From contig DGMY01000063.1 in the NCBI GenBank assembly GCA_002388665.1, forward strand, positions 1 through 58,553: a DNA stretch of 58,553 bases, written 5' to 3'. This document shows, piece by piece, positions 34,006-43,110 of this stretch. The notes under the pieces were generated by a model. The model was not told where the DNA came from. It saw only the letters and a list, made by a program, of their open reading frames with translations, and made no database searches. Numbering within the stretch: position 1 is the first letter of the stretch; the number at the start of each line of letters is the position of its first letter. Made by a program: the position numbers and the translations under genes. This stretch comes from Opitutia bacterium UBA4506 (GTDB lineage: Bacteria; Verrucomicrobiota; Verrucomicrobiia; Opitutales; Puniceicoccaceae).

Positions 34006-37000
34006 CTAGCCGGCCTGCCGCTCTTTTGGACGTTTCATCCAGTGAGGGCGGTCGTCGATTTCCCGGGGTTCGGCCACGGTTAGGCGGGTGCCGATCACTG
34101 CGGGGTGGTCGCGCAGTTTCTGGATCCGGGGCCAGTAGGGTGGGATGCGGAGGGTTTGCGACACTTCCGCGCGGATGGCGGTTTTCTCCTCGGGCATGAC
34201 GAAGATGGAGATGGGGATCCCCGAATCGTCGAAGGTCATGATGTCGCGGAGCTTTCGGACGAAATCCGTTCCGTGGTCGTTGGCGTGGATGACCCAGGTC
34301 ATTTTCCGAATCATCTGGGAAATGGAATTGTGAAGGGGGCGGATGGATAGGCCGTGCAGATCAACCCCTTCATCGCGCCGGGCGACGCGTCCTTCGACCA
34401 CGACCATGTTGTTCATGCCGATATGGTTGCGGTTTTTCTCAAAACTCTTTGGGAAAACAGTTACCGGCAGGCTCTTGGTGCGGGTGAGCAGATTAAACTT
34501 CGCCCACGGTTCTCCCGTCTTGCGGGTCATACGCTGTTCGAGCGCCGAAATAACGCCGGTGAAGCGGAAGGTGTCCTCATCGTCGAGTTGTTCGTACTCA
34601 GCGGGGGAGACCGAGAGCAGGCAGTCCGCCAGCATCCCATAGTCGTCGAGCGGATGGCCGGAGAGGTAGAAGCCGAGCAGTTCCTTCTCGTGGGTCAGCT
34701 TTTCCTTGCGATCCATGGGATCCACTTCGATCCGACTCGTACCATCGGCCGGTGTCTCATCCGCGGGAGACTCGGCCAGTAGATCAAAGAGGGACCCTTG
34801 GCCCGATTCGCGATCCTTGCGCTCGGAGGCGGCCGCACTGAGGAGGGCGTCGAGATTTGCTAAAAGACCTGCCCGGTCCTCGCCGAAGGAATCGAAGGTG
34901 CCGGTGCGAATCAAATTTTCGAGGGTCCGGCGGTTTACGGACTTCATATCTGTCCGGGCTACGAAGTCTGTAAAGTCCTTGTAGTTTCCGTTCTGGTCAC
35001 GCTCTTCGATGATTTTCGCAGTCGCGGCGTCGCCTACGCCCTTGATCGCACTCATGCCGAAGCGGATCCGCCCGGGGTCGTCGTCGGTCACCCCGGGAAC
35101 GGGCGTGAAGTTGTGGCGCGACTCGTTGATGTCCGGGCCGAGGACGGGGATGCCCATCGCAATCGCCTCGGACACATAGTTGGCCACTTTGTCGGCGTTG
35201 CCGAGCTCAGCCGAGAGGAGGGCCGCCATGAATTCCACCGGATAGTTCGCCTTGAGGAAGGCGGTCCGGTAACTGACCATGGCGTACGCGGCCGAGTGGG
35301 ATTTGTTGAATCCGTATTCGGCGAATTTTTCGAGAATCCCGAAGATCTCTTCGGCTTCTCTGCGATTGATATTATTGGTGTCTTTCGCGCCTTTGACGAA
35401 GATGGCCTTCTGCTCGGCCATGACCTCCTTCTTCTTCTTCCCCATCGCCCGGCGGAGAATATCCGCGTTGCCGAGGGTGTATCCGGCGATGATTCGGGCG
35501 GCCTGCATGACCTGCTCCTGATAGACGAGAACTCCGTAGGTCTCCTCGACCAGCTCTTTGAGAAGCGGGTGCGGGACGTGGATTTTGGTCGGATCTTTCT
35601 TTCCCTCGATGAACTGGGGAATGAACTGCATCGGTCCCGGGCGGTAGAGCGCGATCAACGCGATGATTTCCTCGAAACTGCTCAACCCGATCTGGCGCGA
35701 CAGTCCCTGCATCCCGTCGGACTCCAGTTGGAAGACACCGACCGTTCGCCCTTCGTTGAGAAGGTCAAAGGTGGCCTGATCCTCCAGGGTGATGTCGTCG
35801 ATCTTGAAATCCGGCTTGTCATGGGTGAAGCGGATGAACTCCTCGGCGTCCGAGATGACGGTCAAATTCTTGAGCCCGAGAAAATCCATCTTCAGCAGGC
35901 CGAGATCTTCGACCGGCCCCTTGGCGTACTGCGTCGTCAGGTCGCCTTCCTGGAGGCAAACCGGTACGAGGTCGGTCAGTTTGCGGTCCGCGATGATGAT
36001 CCCACAGGCGTGTTTCCCTGTGTTGCGGACCATCCCTTCGATCACTTTGCCCTGCTGGACAATCTTGCGGGCGACTGGATCGGTCTTGATCGCATTGCGC
36101 AGGTCGCCGGACTTCTCAATGGCCCCGGCCATGGTAATCCCGAGGTCGTCGGGAACCATCTTGGCCAGCCGGTCCGCATCCTTGTATTCGAGACCGTTCA
36201 CGCGGGCGAGGTCGCGCACCACCATCTTCGGCCCGAAGGTACCGTAGGTGACAATGTTGGCTACCGAGTCGGCCCCGTATTTGTCGCGAACGTAGTTGAC
36301 CACCAGGTCGCGCCGCCGCATGCAGAAATCGACGTCGAAATCCGGAGGAGAGACCCGTTCCAGGTTGAGCATCCGCTCAAAGAGCAGCCCGAAACGCAGG
36401 GGATCGATGTCGGTAATCTTCAGGACGTAGGCGACCAAGCAACCAGCACCGGATCCACGACCCGGACCGACTGGGATTCCTTGGCGGCGGGCCCAGTCAA
36501 TAAAGTCCCAAACGATCAGGAAGTAGTCGACAAAGCCGGTTCCCGTAATGATCGCCAGTTCGTATTCCAGTTGGTCACAGACTTTCTTGGCGTAGTCCGC
36601 TCCTTGCTTTTCAGTCGGCTTGAACCGCTCCGGGTGATCGTAGTCGACTCCGTAGCGTTCGAGGACCCCTTTCTTGCAAAGATCGAAGAGGACACATCCG
36701 TTCTTGCGAAATTCTTCCCGCTTCCCGGCCGGCAAGATCTCGTCGACTTCGACGTTGTTCTGCCGGTTCACCTTCTCTTGCTCGGCGACGTAGATATCGA
36801 GAATTTTGTCGAACTCGTCTCCCTGCGTCTGAATCTCCAGCGTTTCAGGTTTCTCAAAGACGGGGTAGTGGCTGACGCCGAACTCCAGCTTGAGGTCCAC
36901 TCGCTCTGCCACTTCGAGGGTGTTGGTGAGACTCTCGGGGATCTCCTTAAAGACCTGGGCCATTTCGGCCTCGCTCTTCAGGTAGAACTGCCGGGAGGGA

Positions 37001-37791
37001 TAGCGCATCCGGCGCTCATCGGCGATGACCTTCCCCGTTTGAATACACAGGAGCGCGTCGTGCGTTTCCCAGTCCTCTTTCCGTACGTAGTGGACGTCGT
37101 TGGCGCAGACGACCTTGAGATCAAATTCCTTCGACAGTTTGACGAGGCCGGGAATGATGCGGCGCTGCGCTGCCATCCCGTGGTCCTGGATCTCGATGAA
37201 GTAATTGTCCTTCCCAAAGATGTCGATGAATTGGGCCGTAGCCTCCCGCGCCTTTTTGTAGTCCGAGTAGATGAGGTGCTGGGCCGCCACTCCGTTGATA
37301 CAGCCCGAGAGTCCGATAATGCCCTCAGAGTATTTGGCGAGCTGCTCCATGTCCGTCCGCGGACGGTAGTACATCCCGTTGGTGTGAGCATTCGAGACGA
37401 GCTTTACCAGGTTTTGGTACCCTTTGAAGTCCTTGGCAATCAGGGTCTTGTGGTGGATCTGGTGCTTGGGGAAATCCTCCGGCCCGAGTTCGTCTTCCGG
37501 CACGTCGACCATGTCGTCAGAACGCTTGCGCTCCCGTTTGGGCCGCTCGTCCATCATGTGGTCGTGGACGAGGTAAATCTCGCAGCCGATCAGGGGTTTC
37601 ATCCCCCGCTTGGTCACTTGGCGGTAGAATTCCACAGCCCCGAAGAGGTTGCCGTGGTCCGTCATCGCGAGCGCCGGCATGCCGAGCTCCGCAGCGCGAT
37701 CCGCCAGGAGGTCAATCCGGCAGCATCCGTCGAGCAAACTCCGGTCCGTGTGGACGTGGAGATGGACGAATGGCTTGTGACTCTCTGACAT
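34006..37791 (-). CDS. dnaE: DNA polymerase III subunit alpha
   Basis: Replicative DNA polymerase catalytic subunit (C family). The 1261-residue protein starts with a PHP domain whose metal-binding motifs look intact (HLHVHTDRSLLDG, MTDHGNLFGAVEF, PLIGCEIY), so it may have its own proofreading-related metal site. A charged insertion of about 30 residues (near 80-115) precedes HKTLIAKDFKGYQNLVK. The palm shows GPGRGSGAGCLVAYVLKI and PDFDVDFCMRRR, with the catalytic aspartates; the fingers include YQEQVMQAARIIAGYTLG and a helix-hairpin region; the C-terminal OB fold reads FRFTGVISALEQRMTRKTGE. It is longer than E. coli DnaE (1160). dnaQ and dnaN are not in the window. Confidence 0.97.
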   Translation of the reverse strand: MSESHKPFVHLHVHTDRSLLDGCCRIDLLADRAAELGMPALAMTDHGNLFGAVEFYRQVTKRGMKPLIGCEIYLVHDHMMDERPKRERKRSDDMVDVPEDELGPEDFPKHQIHHKTLIAKDFKGYQNLVKLVSNAHTNGMYYRPRTDMEQLAKYSEGIIGLSGCINGVAAQHLIYSDYKKAREATAQFIDIFGKDNYFIEIQDHGMAAQRRIIPGLVKLSKEFDLKVVCANDVHYVRKEDWETHDALLCIQTGKVIADERRMRYPSRQFYLKSEAEMAQVFKEIPESLTNTLEVAERVDLKLEFGVSHYPVFEKPETLEIQTQGDEFDKILDIYVAEQEKVNRQNNVEVDEILPAGKREEFRKNGCVLFDLCKKGVLERYGVDYDHPERFKPTEKQGADYAKKVCDQLEYELAIITGTGFVDYFLIVWDFIDWARRQGIPVGPGRGSGAGCLVAYVLKITDIDPLRFGLLFERMLNLERVSPPDFDVDFCMRRRDLVVNYVRDKYGADSVANIVTYGTFGPKMVVRDLARVNGLEYKDADRLAKMVPDDLGITMAGAIEKSGDLRNAIKTDPVARKIVQQGKVIEGMVRNTGKHACGIIIADRKLTDLVPVCLQEGDLTTQYAKGPVEDLGLLKMDFLGLKNLTVISDAEEFIRFTHDKPDFKIDDITLEDQATFDLLNEGRTVGVFQLESDGMQGLSRQIGLSSFEEIIALIALYRPGPMQFIPQFIEGKKDPTKIHVPHPLLKELVEETYGVLVYQEQVMQAARIIAGYTLGNADILRRAMGKKKKEVMAEQKAIFVKGAKDTNNINRREAEEIFGILEKFAEYGFNKSHSAAYAMVSYRTAFLKANYPVEFMAALLSAELGNADKVANYVSEAIAMGIPVLGPDINESRHNFTPVPGVTDDDPGRIRFGMSAIKGVGDAATAKIIEERDQNGNYKDFTDFVARTDMKSVNRRTLENLIRTGTFDSFGEDRAGLLANLDALLSAAASERKDRESGQGSLFDLLAESPADETPADGTSRIEVDPMDRKEKLTHEKELLGFYLSGHPLDDYGMLADCLLSVSPAEYEQLDDEDTFRFTGVISALEQRMTRKTGEPWAKFNLLTRTKSLPVTVFPKSFEKNRNHIGMNNMVVVEGRVARRDEGVDLHGLSIRPLHNSISQMIRKMTWVIHANDHGTDFVRKLRDIMTFDDSGIPISIFVMPEEKTAIRAEVSQTLRIPPYWPRIQKLRDHPAVIGTRLTVAEPREIDDRPHWMKRPKERQAG

Positions 37792-37974
37792 GTTCCCAAA
37801 ATCGTGGCAAAGGGCATGCCGTGCAAGTTTAGTTCGAATTCAATTCCACTGCGCGGCCGCGGTTCTCCCCGAAATGGCTTGAGGTGTGGGACTTGCGGCG
37901 GGAAAAATTTTTATCAAATCTCCCCCCGCCCGAGTGGGACGGTCTTCCGGTCGCCGGGTGGGCCTCGCCGTCCG

Positions 37975-38997
37975 CTATTCGGCCGAGCTTCCGTCTGCGA
38001 AAGTGGCGAGCAGCGCTGCACTCAATCTCTCGGTTTCGGGTAGACCTGCCTGCTTCGCATGGTGCTGGAGCAGGGTGAGGGCCGTGGGGATTTTGTCGGA
38101 GAAAAACTGTACCCCACCGCCGAGCCCGAACCGGCCATAGGCGCCCAGCGCCTGCATGAGGCGTTGGCAGGCGGCCGCCGCGTAGGTGGGCGCTTCTTCT
38201 TCCGGCGATAGCGAGCGGAGGTCGCAGAAATACTGGAAGAGGTGAGTCCGCTCAGAGGAGGGCAGGTTGACGTAGGGGTCGCAGAGAAGGCTCGCCAGGT
38301 CGTAGTAGGGGTGCCCGTGCCGGATCCCCTGAAAGTCGACGAGGCGGATCTGGCCTTTCGGGTCGACCATCAGGTTCTTGCTTTGAAAATCCCGGTGAAT
38401 CCAGGTCGTTGTCGCCGCGAGGAGTCGCTCGCGCAATTGGTCCAGTTCGGTTTCGAGAGCGGGAGACGGCTCACTGCCCGGATGGAGACGGGAGTGGAGT
38501 TCTTCGAGGAAATACTGGTGCTCAAAATGGTAGAGATGCTCGTCAAAGGGAGGAAGCGTCTCGATATTCGCTGCCGAAAACGCCGCGGCTGGCAGGTTTT
38601 GGAGCTGATCCAATGCGCGCAGCGCTTGCTCGTAGGCATTTCGGCGTTCGTCCTGCCGCTCTCGAAGGGAGTACAGTTCCTGCCCCCCGAGATCTTCGAT
38701 CCAGACCAAACCTTTTTCAGGGGCGTCGGCGATGATCGCGGGAACCGGAATGTGTTGCGCGTCGAGAACTCCAGCGATTCCAGTAAAGAGTTGATTCTCA
38801 TGGGGCTCCTCTGGGTAGGCCATGAGGATTCTTGAGTTCTGCCCTCGCTGAATCCGAAAGAATCGGCGCCCGGAGGCCCCCGACGCAACGGACGAGACCG
38901 TCCCGGGGAGCGGGTCGTTGGGAAACTGGTGTAGGTCGGCCGAGAGCGCCTGATCGCGGGTGATCGTCGCGGCCGGGAGTCGGGGCGAGACGCTCAT
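37975..38997 (-). CDS. AmgK-like sugar kinase (aminoglycoside phosphotransferase fold)
   Basis: Predicted kinase of 340 residues resembling AmgK, which phosphorylates N-acetylmuramate (and N-acetylglucosamine) at the anomeric carbon during cell-wall recycling. The glycine-rich region SVASGASGRRFFRIQ, the catalytic loop WIHRDFQSKNLMV (His, Asp and Asn) and the metal-binding VDFQGIRHGHPYYDLASLLC are clear. The call is supported by context: its start overlaps the stop of a MurU-like nucleotidyltransferase by four bases, the same pair that works in Pseudomonas. Aminoglycoside resistance is unlikely despite the family name. The region upstream (37792-37974) holds no gene. Confidence 0.83.
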   Translation of the reverse strand: MSVSPRLPAATITRDQALSADLHQFPNDPLPGTVSSVASGASGRRFFRIQRGQNSRILMAYPEEPHENQLFTGIAGVLDAQHIPVPAIIADAPEKGLVWIEDLGGQELYSLRERQDERRNAYEQALRALDQLQNLPAAAFSAANIETLPPFDEHLYHFEHQYFLEELHSRLHPGSEPSPALETELDQLRERLLAATTTWIHRDFQSKNLMVDPKGQIRLVDFQGIRHGHPYYDLASLLCDPYVNLPSSERTHLFQYFCDLRSLSPEEEAPTYAAAACQRLMQALGAYGRFGLGGGVQFFSDKIPTALTLLQHHAKQAGLPETERLSAALLATFADGSSAE

Positions 38998-39737
38998 GAA
39001 GCGGTCGACGGATTCTTGAGCGAGATGCCGTGGCTCCCTAATCCGGTCTCGCGTACCGATTCATAGGCCGCAAGAGTCCCGATGTCCTGCCACCGGCCCA
39101 TGTCGATTTCACAGGTTCGGACGGAGTGAGGGTCCGCTGCAAGCGAACGGGTCCAGCCGTGGATAATCGATTCCGGGGTGTCTTTTTGTAGAAATTGTAG
39201 GAATCCGGGCTCGATCAGGGCGATTCCGAGGAATTGGAGCCGTTTGCCCCCGTCTTGAGTCGGTTCGCGGTCCACTCGGAGCAAGCGGCCGTCGTCGTCC
39301 GTGCAGAGGTGGAGCTCCTTTCCCGCGCGCGTCGAGGCGAGCGTGACCAAGGGGCGGTTGAATTCGTCGTGGTTGCGGTAGAGGTCGGCGAGCGAGATGT
39401 CGGTCAGGATATCGCTATTATAGACTAATAGTGGCTCTTCGGGATCCAGAAGATGCTCGATGTTCTTCAGCCCGGCTCCAGTTTCCAGCCGCTCGGGTTC
39501 GTAGACAAACTCGATCGGCAGTCCCTCCCACTCGTGATCGGGAAAGGCCACTTCGAAGGCGTCGGGAAGGTGGCTGGTGTTGACGATGAAGCGCTGTACT
39601 CCCGATGCGGCGCAGTGTCGCATGACGTGACAAATCATCGGCTCCCCGGCGATCGGAAGCAGCGGTTTGGGAATTCGCTCGGTCATCGGGCGAAGTCGTT
39701 TCCCCAGTCCAGCGGAGGGAAGAAATGCGGTGCGCAT
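38994..39737 (-). CDS. MurU-like sugar-1-phosphate nucleotidyltransferase
   Basis: A 247-residue NDP-sugar pyrophosphorylase. The N-terminal signature FLPSAGLGKRLRPMTERIPK (with the P-loop-like GxGxRLRP and catalytic lysine) is followed by PLLPIAGEPMICHV, the substrate-binding region LETGAGLKNIEHLL and the metal aspartates of LLVYNSDILTDI. Beside an AmgK-like kinase, the expected reaction is MurNAc-1-phosphate plus UTP to UDP-MurNAc, feeding recycled wall sugar back to peptidoglycan synthesis. A general mannose- or glucose-1-phosphate nucleotidyltransferase role cannot be excluded from sequence alone. cysH lies 52 bp upstream on the same strand. Confidence 0.83.
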   Translation of the reverse strand: MRTAFLPSAGLGKRLRPMTERIPKPLLPIAGEPMICHVMRHCAASGVQRFIVNTSHLPDAFEVAFPDHEWEGLPIEFVYEPERLETGAGLKNIEHLLDPEEPLLVYNSDILTDISLADLYRNHDEFNRPLVTLASTRAGKELHLCTDDDGRLLRVDREPTQDGGKRLQFLGIALIEPGFLQFLQKDTPESIIHGWTRSLAADPHSVRTCEIDMGRWQDIGTLAAYESVRETGLGSHGISLKNPSTAS

Positions 39738-39789
39738 GTGGAAGTGTCTTATAATAGTGTCGAGCGATTCAGCGGGAGTAGCGTGGTTT

Positions 39790-40506
39790 CTAGATTTGGA
39801 AATCCTGTCCTCCTGTCAATTCGTGGAGTCCGCACTCGCGTTTGCGTCCGCCGAACCGGGTTTGCTCCTCGGTCATCCCCGCCGTGAGCTTTTCGGTGCT
39901 GTGCCAATCTCCCACCGAGACGTAGCCTTGTTCCCAGAGCGGATGATAGGGGAGGTCGTGCTTGGTGAGGTACTCGTAGATGTCCTTATTCGACCAATCC
40001 AGGATAGGATAGACTTTATAGGTCTTGTTCTGGAGTTCCACGATCTCGCGATCCGATCGGCTGCTTCCCTGCGACCGCCGCAGTCCTGAGATCCAAGCCT
40101 TGGCCGACAGTTCCTGGAGCGCTCGGTTCATCGGCTCCACTTTGTTGTCGCGGTTGTAGGCGGTCAGTTCCTCCATGCTTCCCTCCCAGCGCTTTCCGTA
40201 GAGAGCTTCCTGTCGCGCGGCCGTCAGCCGGGGATTGTAGATCCGCAAGTCGAGCTCGAGTTCGCGGGTGAGCCGTTCGGCAAAGCGGTAGGTCTCGGGA
40301 AAGAGATACCCCGTGTCGACGAAAATGACCGGAATCTTTGGCTTGCGTGTGCCAACCATGTGCAAGAGTACGGCCGATTGAATCCCAAAACTCGTGGAGA
40401 GGACGACTTCGTCGGGAAAGTGGTCGACTGCCCAGTCCACCCGCTCGGTCGCCTCTTTGCTGGAGAGCGTCTGGTTGGTGTCCGCCAATGATAAAGATTC
40501 GTTCAT
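39790..40506 (-). CDS. cysH: Phosphoadenylyl-sulfate (PAPS) reductase
   Basis: Reduces PAPS to sulfite with thioredoxin in assimilatory sulfate reduction. The 238-residue protein has the ATP-pyrophosphatase-like STSFGIQSAVLLHM loop, VIFVDTGYLFPETYRFAE, SGLRRSQGSSRS, PILDWSNKDIYEYL and the catalytic tail KRECGLHE with its redox cysteine. It lacks the paired cysteines that bind the 4Fe-4S cluster in APS reductases, so PAPS is the likely substrate. It reads strongly like the E. coli enzyme along its length (KVEPMNRAL, YHPLWEQGYVSVGDWHST). The upstream region (40507-40650) contains an AT-rich palindrome at 40634-40649 that could be part of its control region. Confidence 0.95.
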   Translation of the reverse strand: MNESLSLADTNQTLSSKEATERVDWAVDHFPDEVVLSTSFGIQSAVLLHMVGTRKPKIPVIFVDTGYLFPETYRFAERLTRELELDLRIYNPRLTAARQEALYGKRWEGSMEELTAYNRDNKVEPMNRALQELSAKAWISGLRRSQGSSRSDREIVELQNKTYKVYPILDWSNKDIYEYLTKHDLPYHPLWEQGYVSVGDWHSTEKLTAGMTEEQTRFGGRKRECGLHELTGGQDFQI

Positions 40507-41018
40507 GATCGAATTGAGGATGCACTGGAAAGAGATTCGCGCAACTTTCCGTTACAATCGTTTGCCGTTCGTCTTGCCAGTATTTCTTCCGGGTTCGCAC
40601 CCCAATCGGGGCGAAGCCTTCTCGATGGGGTACGTAAAATTATTTTTACAAAATTTCGAGACCGGTCCGAACCCCGCGATTCCAGCCCCCCCGCCGCCGG
40701 CCAGTTTTGATCGCTAAGTGGCGATCCATTTCGCGGGAACTTCCCCCCTCAAGTTTACGCAGCCATCAGCTCTCAGAGGAACGGGCGCGGGCGGGCGGGG
40801 TCTCCGGGAAGGTGATTTTACGGAGTCGTTTTCCTTCCGTTCTGGAGCATTCGGCCGCGGCCGGCCTCTAAGTTCTGCTCTGGATTCTGAGGGTTTCTTC
40901 GCTTTCGCCATAGTTGGCACGACACGTGCTCATATGGATGAGTTCGTAAAAAAATCCGGACCGGCTCGGGGTTCCCGCTTCGGGCACGTTTCTTCTACAA
41001 AACAACTCAAACAGAACT
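40507..41018. other. 512-bp intergenic region between cysH and amtB
   Basis: No gene is supported here; a plus-strand open frame from 40718 has the wrong base composition and runs into amtB. It holds an AT-rich palindrome (GTAAAA ... TTTTAC, 40634-40649) on the cysH side and a sigma-54 type promoter at 40915-40930 on the amtB side. Between them lies a GC-rich stretch with no recognised element. The two flanking genes diverge, so both control regions must lie in it. Confidence 0.7.
40915..40930 (+). promoter_or_regulatory. Sigma-54 (RpoN) promoter of amtB-glnK
   Basis: TGGCACGACACGTGCT has the -24 TGGCACG block in full and GTGCT where the -12 block is TTGCT, with the invariant GG and GC exactly ten bases apart. 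This is the classical arrangement for nitrogen-controlled ammonium transport genes. The expected transcript would start near 40941, about 78 bases before the amtB ATG. No clear NtrC-binding palindrome was seen upstream. Confidence 0.75.
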
Positions 41019-42446
41019 ATGAAAAACAAACTCAAGAAACTAGGACTCTCCTGGATGACTTTCGTCATTTTTGCAGGTGTTTCCGGGTTCAGCGCGGCCG
41101 CATTCGCGCAGGATGAGGCTACTGACACAGTCGAGGAAGTAGTCGAGGAAGCACCAGCTGCAGCCGAGCCGGATGAGGATTTCCTCGAGCTCGCCGCGAC
41201 ATATGGGGTCACTTTCGACTTCTTCACGATTAGTAATCTTTGGATTCTGATCGCCGCAGCGATGGTGTTCACCATGCACTTGGGCTTCGCGACTCTCGAA
41301 TCGGGTCTGACGCAGTCGAAGAACACGGTGAACGTCCTCTTCAAGAATGTCTTCATCATTTGCATGGGCATTCTGACGTACGCTCTGTGGGGCTTCAACG
41401 CGATGTATCCGGGATTCGAAGATCCTGCCAGTGGCTTCTTCGCCGTGGGTAGCATGCTGTCGACTGACGCCTACGGTGGAACCGATTTCAGCTACGGCGG
41501 AACAGGTCTCTGCATGACTGGTTGGACTGACTTCATCTTCCAAGCGATGTTTGCTGCTACTGCTGCGACAATCGTTTCCGGTGCTGTTGCTGAACGGGTT
41601 AAGCTCTACAGCTTCATGATCGCCGCAACTCTTCTTGTGATGTTTGCCTACCCAATCACCGGTTCCTGGAAATGGGGCGGAGGCTGGCTCGACAACATGG
41701 GCTTCTACGACTTCGCGGGTTCTTCCCTTGTTCACGGTTTCGGTGGTTTTGCCGCTCTCGCTGCTGTTCTTCTCTTGGGTGCTCGTCGTGGCAAGTATGT
41801 TGACGGCAAGATCAAGCCGATCATCGGTCACAGCATGCCTCTCGCCACGATTGGTGTTTTCCTCCTCTTCTTCGGTTGGTTCGGATTTAACGGTGGTTCG
41901 GTTCTTTCGGCTAACCCCGAGGCCGTATCATTCGTATTCGTTACGACTGCTCTTGCCGCTGCCGCTGGTGGTCTGGCTTCGATCGCTGTCTCGATTGCGA
42001 TTCTCCGCAAGCCTGACCTCTCAATGGCTCTCAATGGTATCCTCGCCGGTTTGGTCGGGATCACTGCTGGTGCCGACTCGGTAACTCTCTGGAGCTCCGT
42101 AGTCATCGGTCTGATTGCAGGTGTCATCGTAGTCTTCTCGATCCTCTTCTTCGACAAGATCAAGATCGACGATCCAGTGGGTGCGATCTCCGTTCACGGG
42201 GTCTGCGGTATCTGGGGTACTTTGGCAGTAGGTCTACCTTTCTTCAACGGTGGTAGCGAAGACTTGAGCTTCGTCACTCAGTTGATCGGTACGGTAGCGA
42301 TCTGTCTCTTCGCCTTCGTCTTCTCATTCATCGTCTTCGCGATCCTCAAGTTTACCATCGGTATCCGGGTTTCGGAGGAAGAAGAAGCGGAAGGGCTCGA
42401 CATCGGCGAGCACGGTCAGGAAGCTTACGCAATCAAGCCAAGCTGA
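41019..42446 (+). CDS. amtB: Ammonium transporter (Amt family)
   Basis: Trimeric channel for ammonium uptake in the inner membrane. The 475-residue protein has a cleavable signal peptide (about 1-30, ending AAAFAQ) and an acidic extracytoplasmic stretch (DTVEEVVEEAPAAAEPDE) before the eleven-helix core. Conserved features: FATLESGLTQSKNTVNVL, TAATIVSGAVAERVK, the pore histidine segment SLVHGFGGFAAL, GWFGFNGGS and the second pore histidine in SVHGVCGIWGTL. The acidic C-terminal tail would meet GlnK. glnK follows after 60 bp. There is no Shine-Dalgarno sequence in the leader, which is A-rich. Transcription likely needs sigma-54. Confidence 0.96.
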   Translation: MKNKLKKLGLSWMTFVIFAGVSGFSAAAFAQDEATDTVEEVVEEAPAAAEPDEDFLELAATYGVTFDFFTISNLWILIAAAMVFTMHLGFATLESGLTQSKNTVNVLFKNVFIICMGILTYALWGFNAMYPGFEDPASGFFAVGSMLSTDAYGGTDFSYGGTGLCMTGWTDFIFQAMFAATAATIVSGAVAERVKLYSFMIAATLLVMFAYPITGSWKWGGGWLDNMGFYDFAGSSLVHGFGGFAALAAVLLLGARRGKYVDGKIKPIIGHSMPLATIGVFLLFFGWFGFNGGSVLSANPEAVSFVFVTTALAAAAGGLASIAVSIAILRKPDLSMALNGILAGLVGITAGADSVTLWSSVVIGLIAGVIVVFSILFFDKIKIDDPVGAISVHGVCGIWGTLAVGLPFFNGGSEDLSFVTQLIGTVAICLFAFVFSFIVFAILKFTIGIRVSEEEEAEGLDIGEHGQEAYAIKPS

Positions 42447-42506
42447 TTGCGGATTTCCTTGAACTGACGGATTCCAATCCAGTAACCTAACAAAAAGGCA
42501 AAAATT

Positions 42507-42845
42507 ATGAAACTCATTAAAGCCATCATCAAACCCTTCAAGCTCGAAGAAGTGAAGGAGGCCCTAGCCGAAATCGGCATCGAGGGAATGACCGTGACTG
42601 AAGTGAAAGGCTTCGGTCGCCAGAAAGGTCACACCGAGATCTACCGCGGCAGTGAATACACGGTGGACTTCCTTCCTAAGGTCGAGCTCGAAGTAGCTGT
42701 TTCCGAAGAGCTCGCTCAGAAGACAGTCGAAACGATCGTCAAGGCCGCTAAGACTGGCAAGATCGGGGACGGAAAAGTCTTCGTGATCCCAGTGGAAGAG
42801 TGCGTTCGTATTCGGACCGACGAGTCCGGCGAAGCCGCTCTCTAA
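42507..42845 (+). CDS. glnK: Nitrogen regulatory protein PII (GlnK/GlnB)
   Basis: Small trimeric sensor of ATP/ADP and 2-oxoglutarate that closes AmtB when nitrogen is plentiful. The 112-residue protein matches PII along its length: MKLIKAIIKPFKLEEVKEAL, the VKGFGRQKGH ATP-binding turn, the T-loop YRGSEYTVDFLPK with the tyrosine that is uridylylated in proteobacteria, and TGKIGDGKVFVIPVEECVRI. Its pairing with amtB makes GlnK the better name than GlnB. Here the order is amtB-glnK, the reverse of the common glnK-amtB. A strong terminator ends the operon. Confidence 0.96.
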   Translation: MKLIKAIIKPFKLEEVKEALAEIGIEGMTVTEVKGFGRQKGHTEIYRGSEYTVDFLPKVELEVAVSEELAQKTVETIVKAAKTGKIGDGKVFVIPVEECVRIRTDESGEAAL

Positions 42846-42867
42846 GCGACCTGGGAACTCTCTTTGC

Positions 42868-42901
42868 AGCGCCTTCCGGTTTTCCGGAAGGCGCTTTTTT
42901 T
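42868..42901 (+). terminator. Rho-independent terminator of amtB-glnK
   Basis: A perfect 12-bp stem (AGCGCCTTCCGG / CCGGAAGGCGCT, 42868-42879 and 42884-42895) closed by a TTTT loop and followed by a run of seven T residues, 22 bp after the glnK stop codon. It is the clearest terminator in the window. Confidence 0.95.
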
Positions 42902-43110
42902 GTGCCCAATTGGGCGGGATGGAGGAGGCCGCGGGCGCGTCGTGCCGTCTGTGTCAGGTCTTCTGCCCTCCCGCCCCGGCCTTTCCGTCGGGTGAGGGCG
43001 GTTCCTGGTGCCTCCCGGCCCGGCACTGTCTGGACCCAGTGGCGGGACGGTCCCCCGGGGCTTTGCGTTGGGCCTCCGGTCCTAGGGGTCTCCGGTCCTG
43101 CCGCTTCTCT

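Noticed and set aside
35113..37788. 891-codon open frame on the plus strand opposite dnaE
   Set aside because: Exact antisense of a clear DnaE; long antisense frames are expected when codon third positions are G/C-rich. Its translation has no family pattern.
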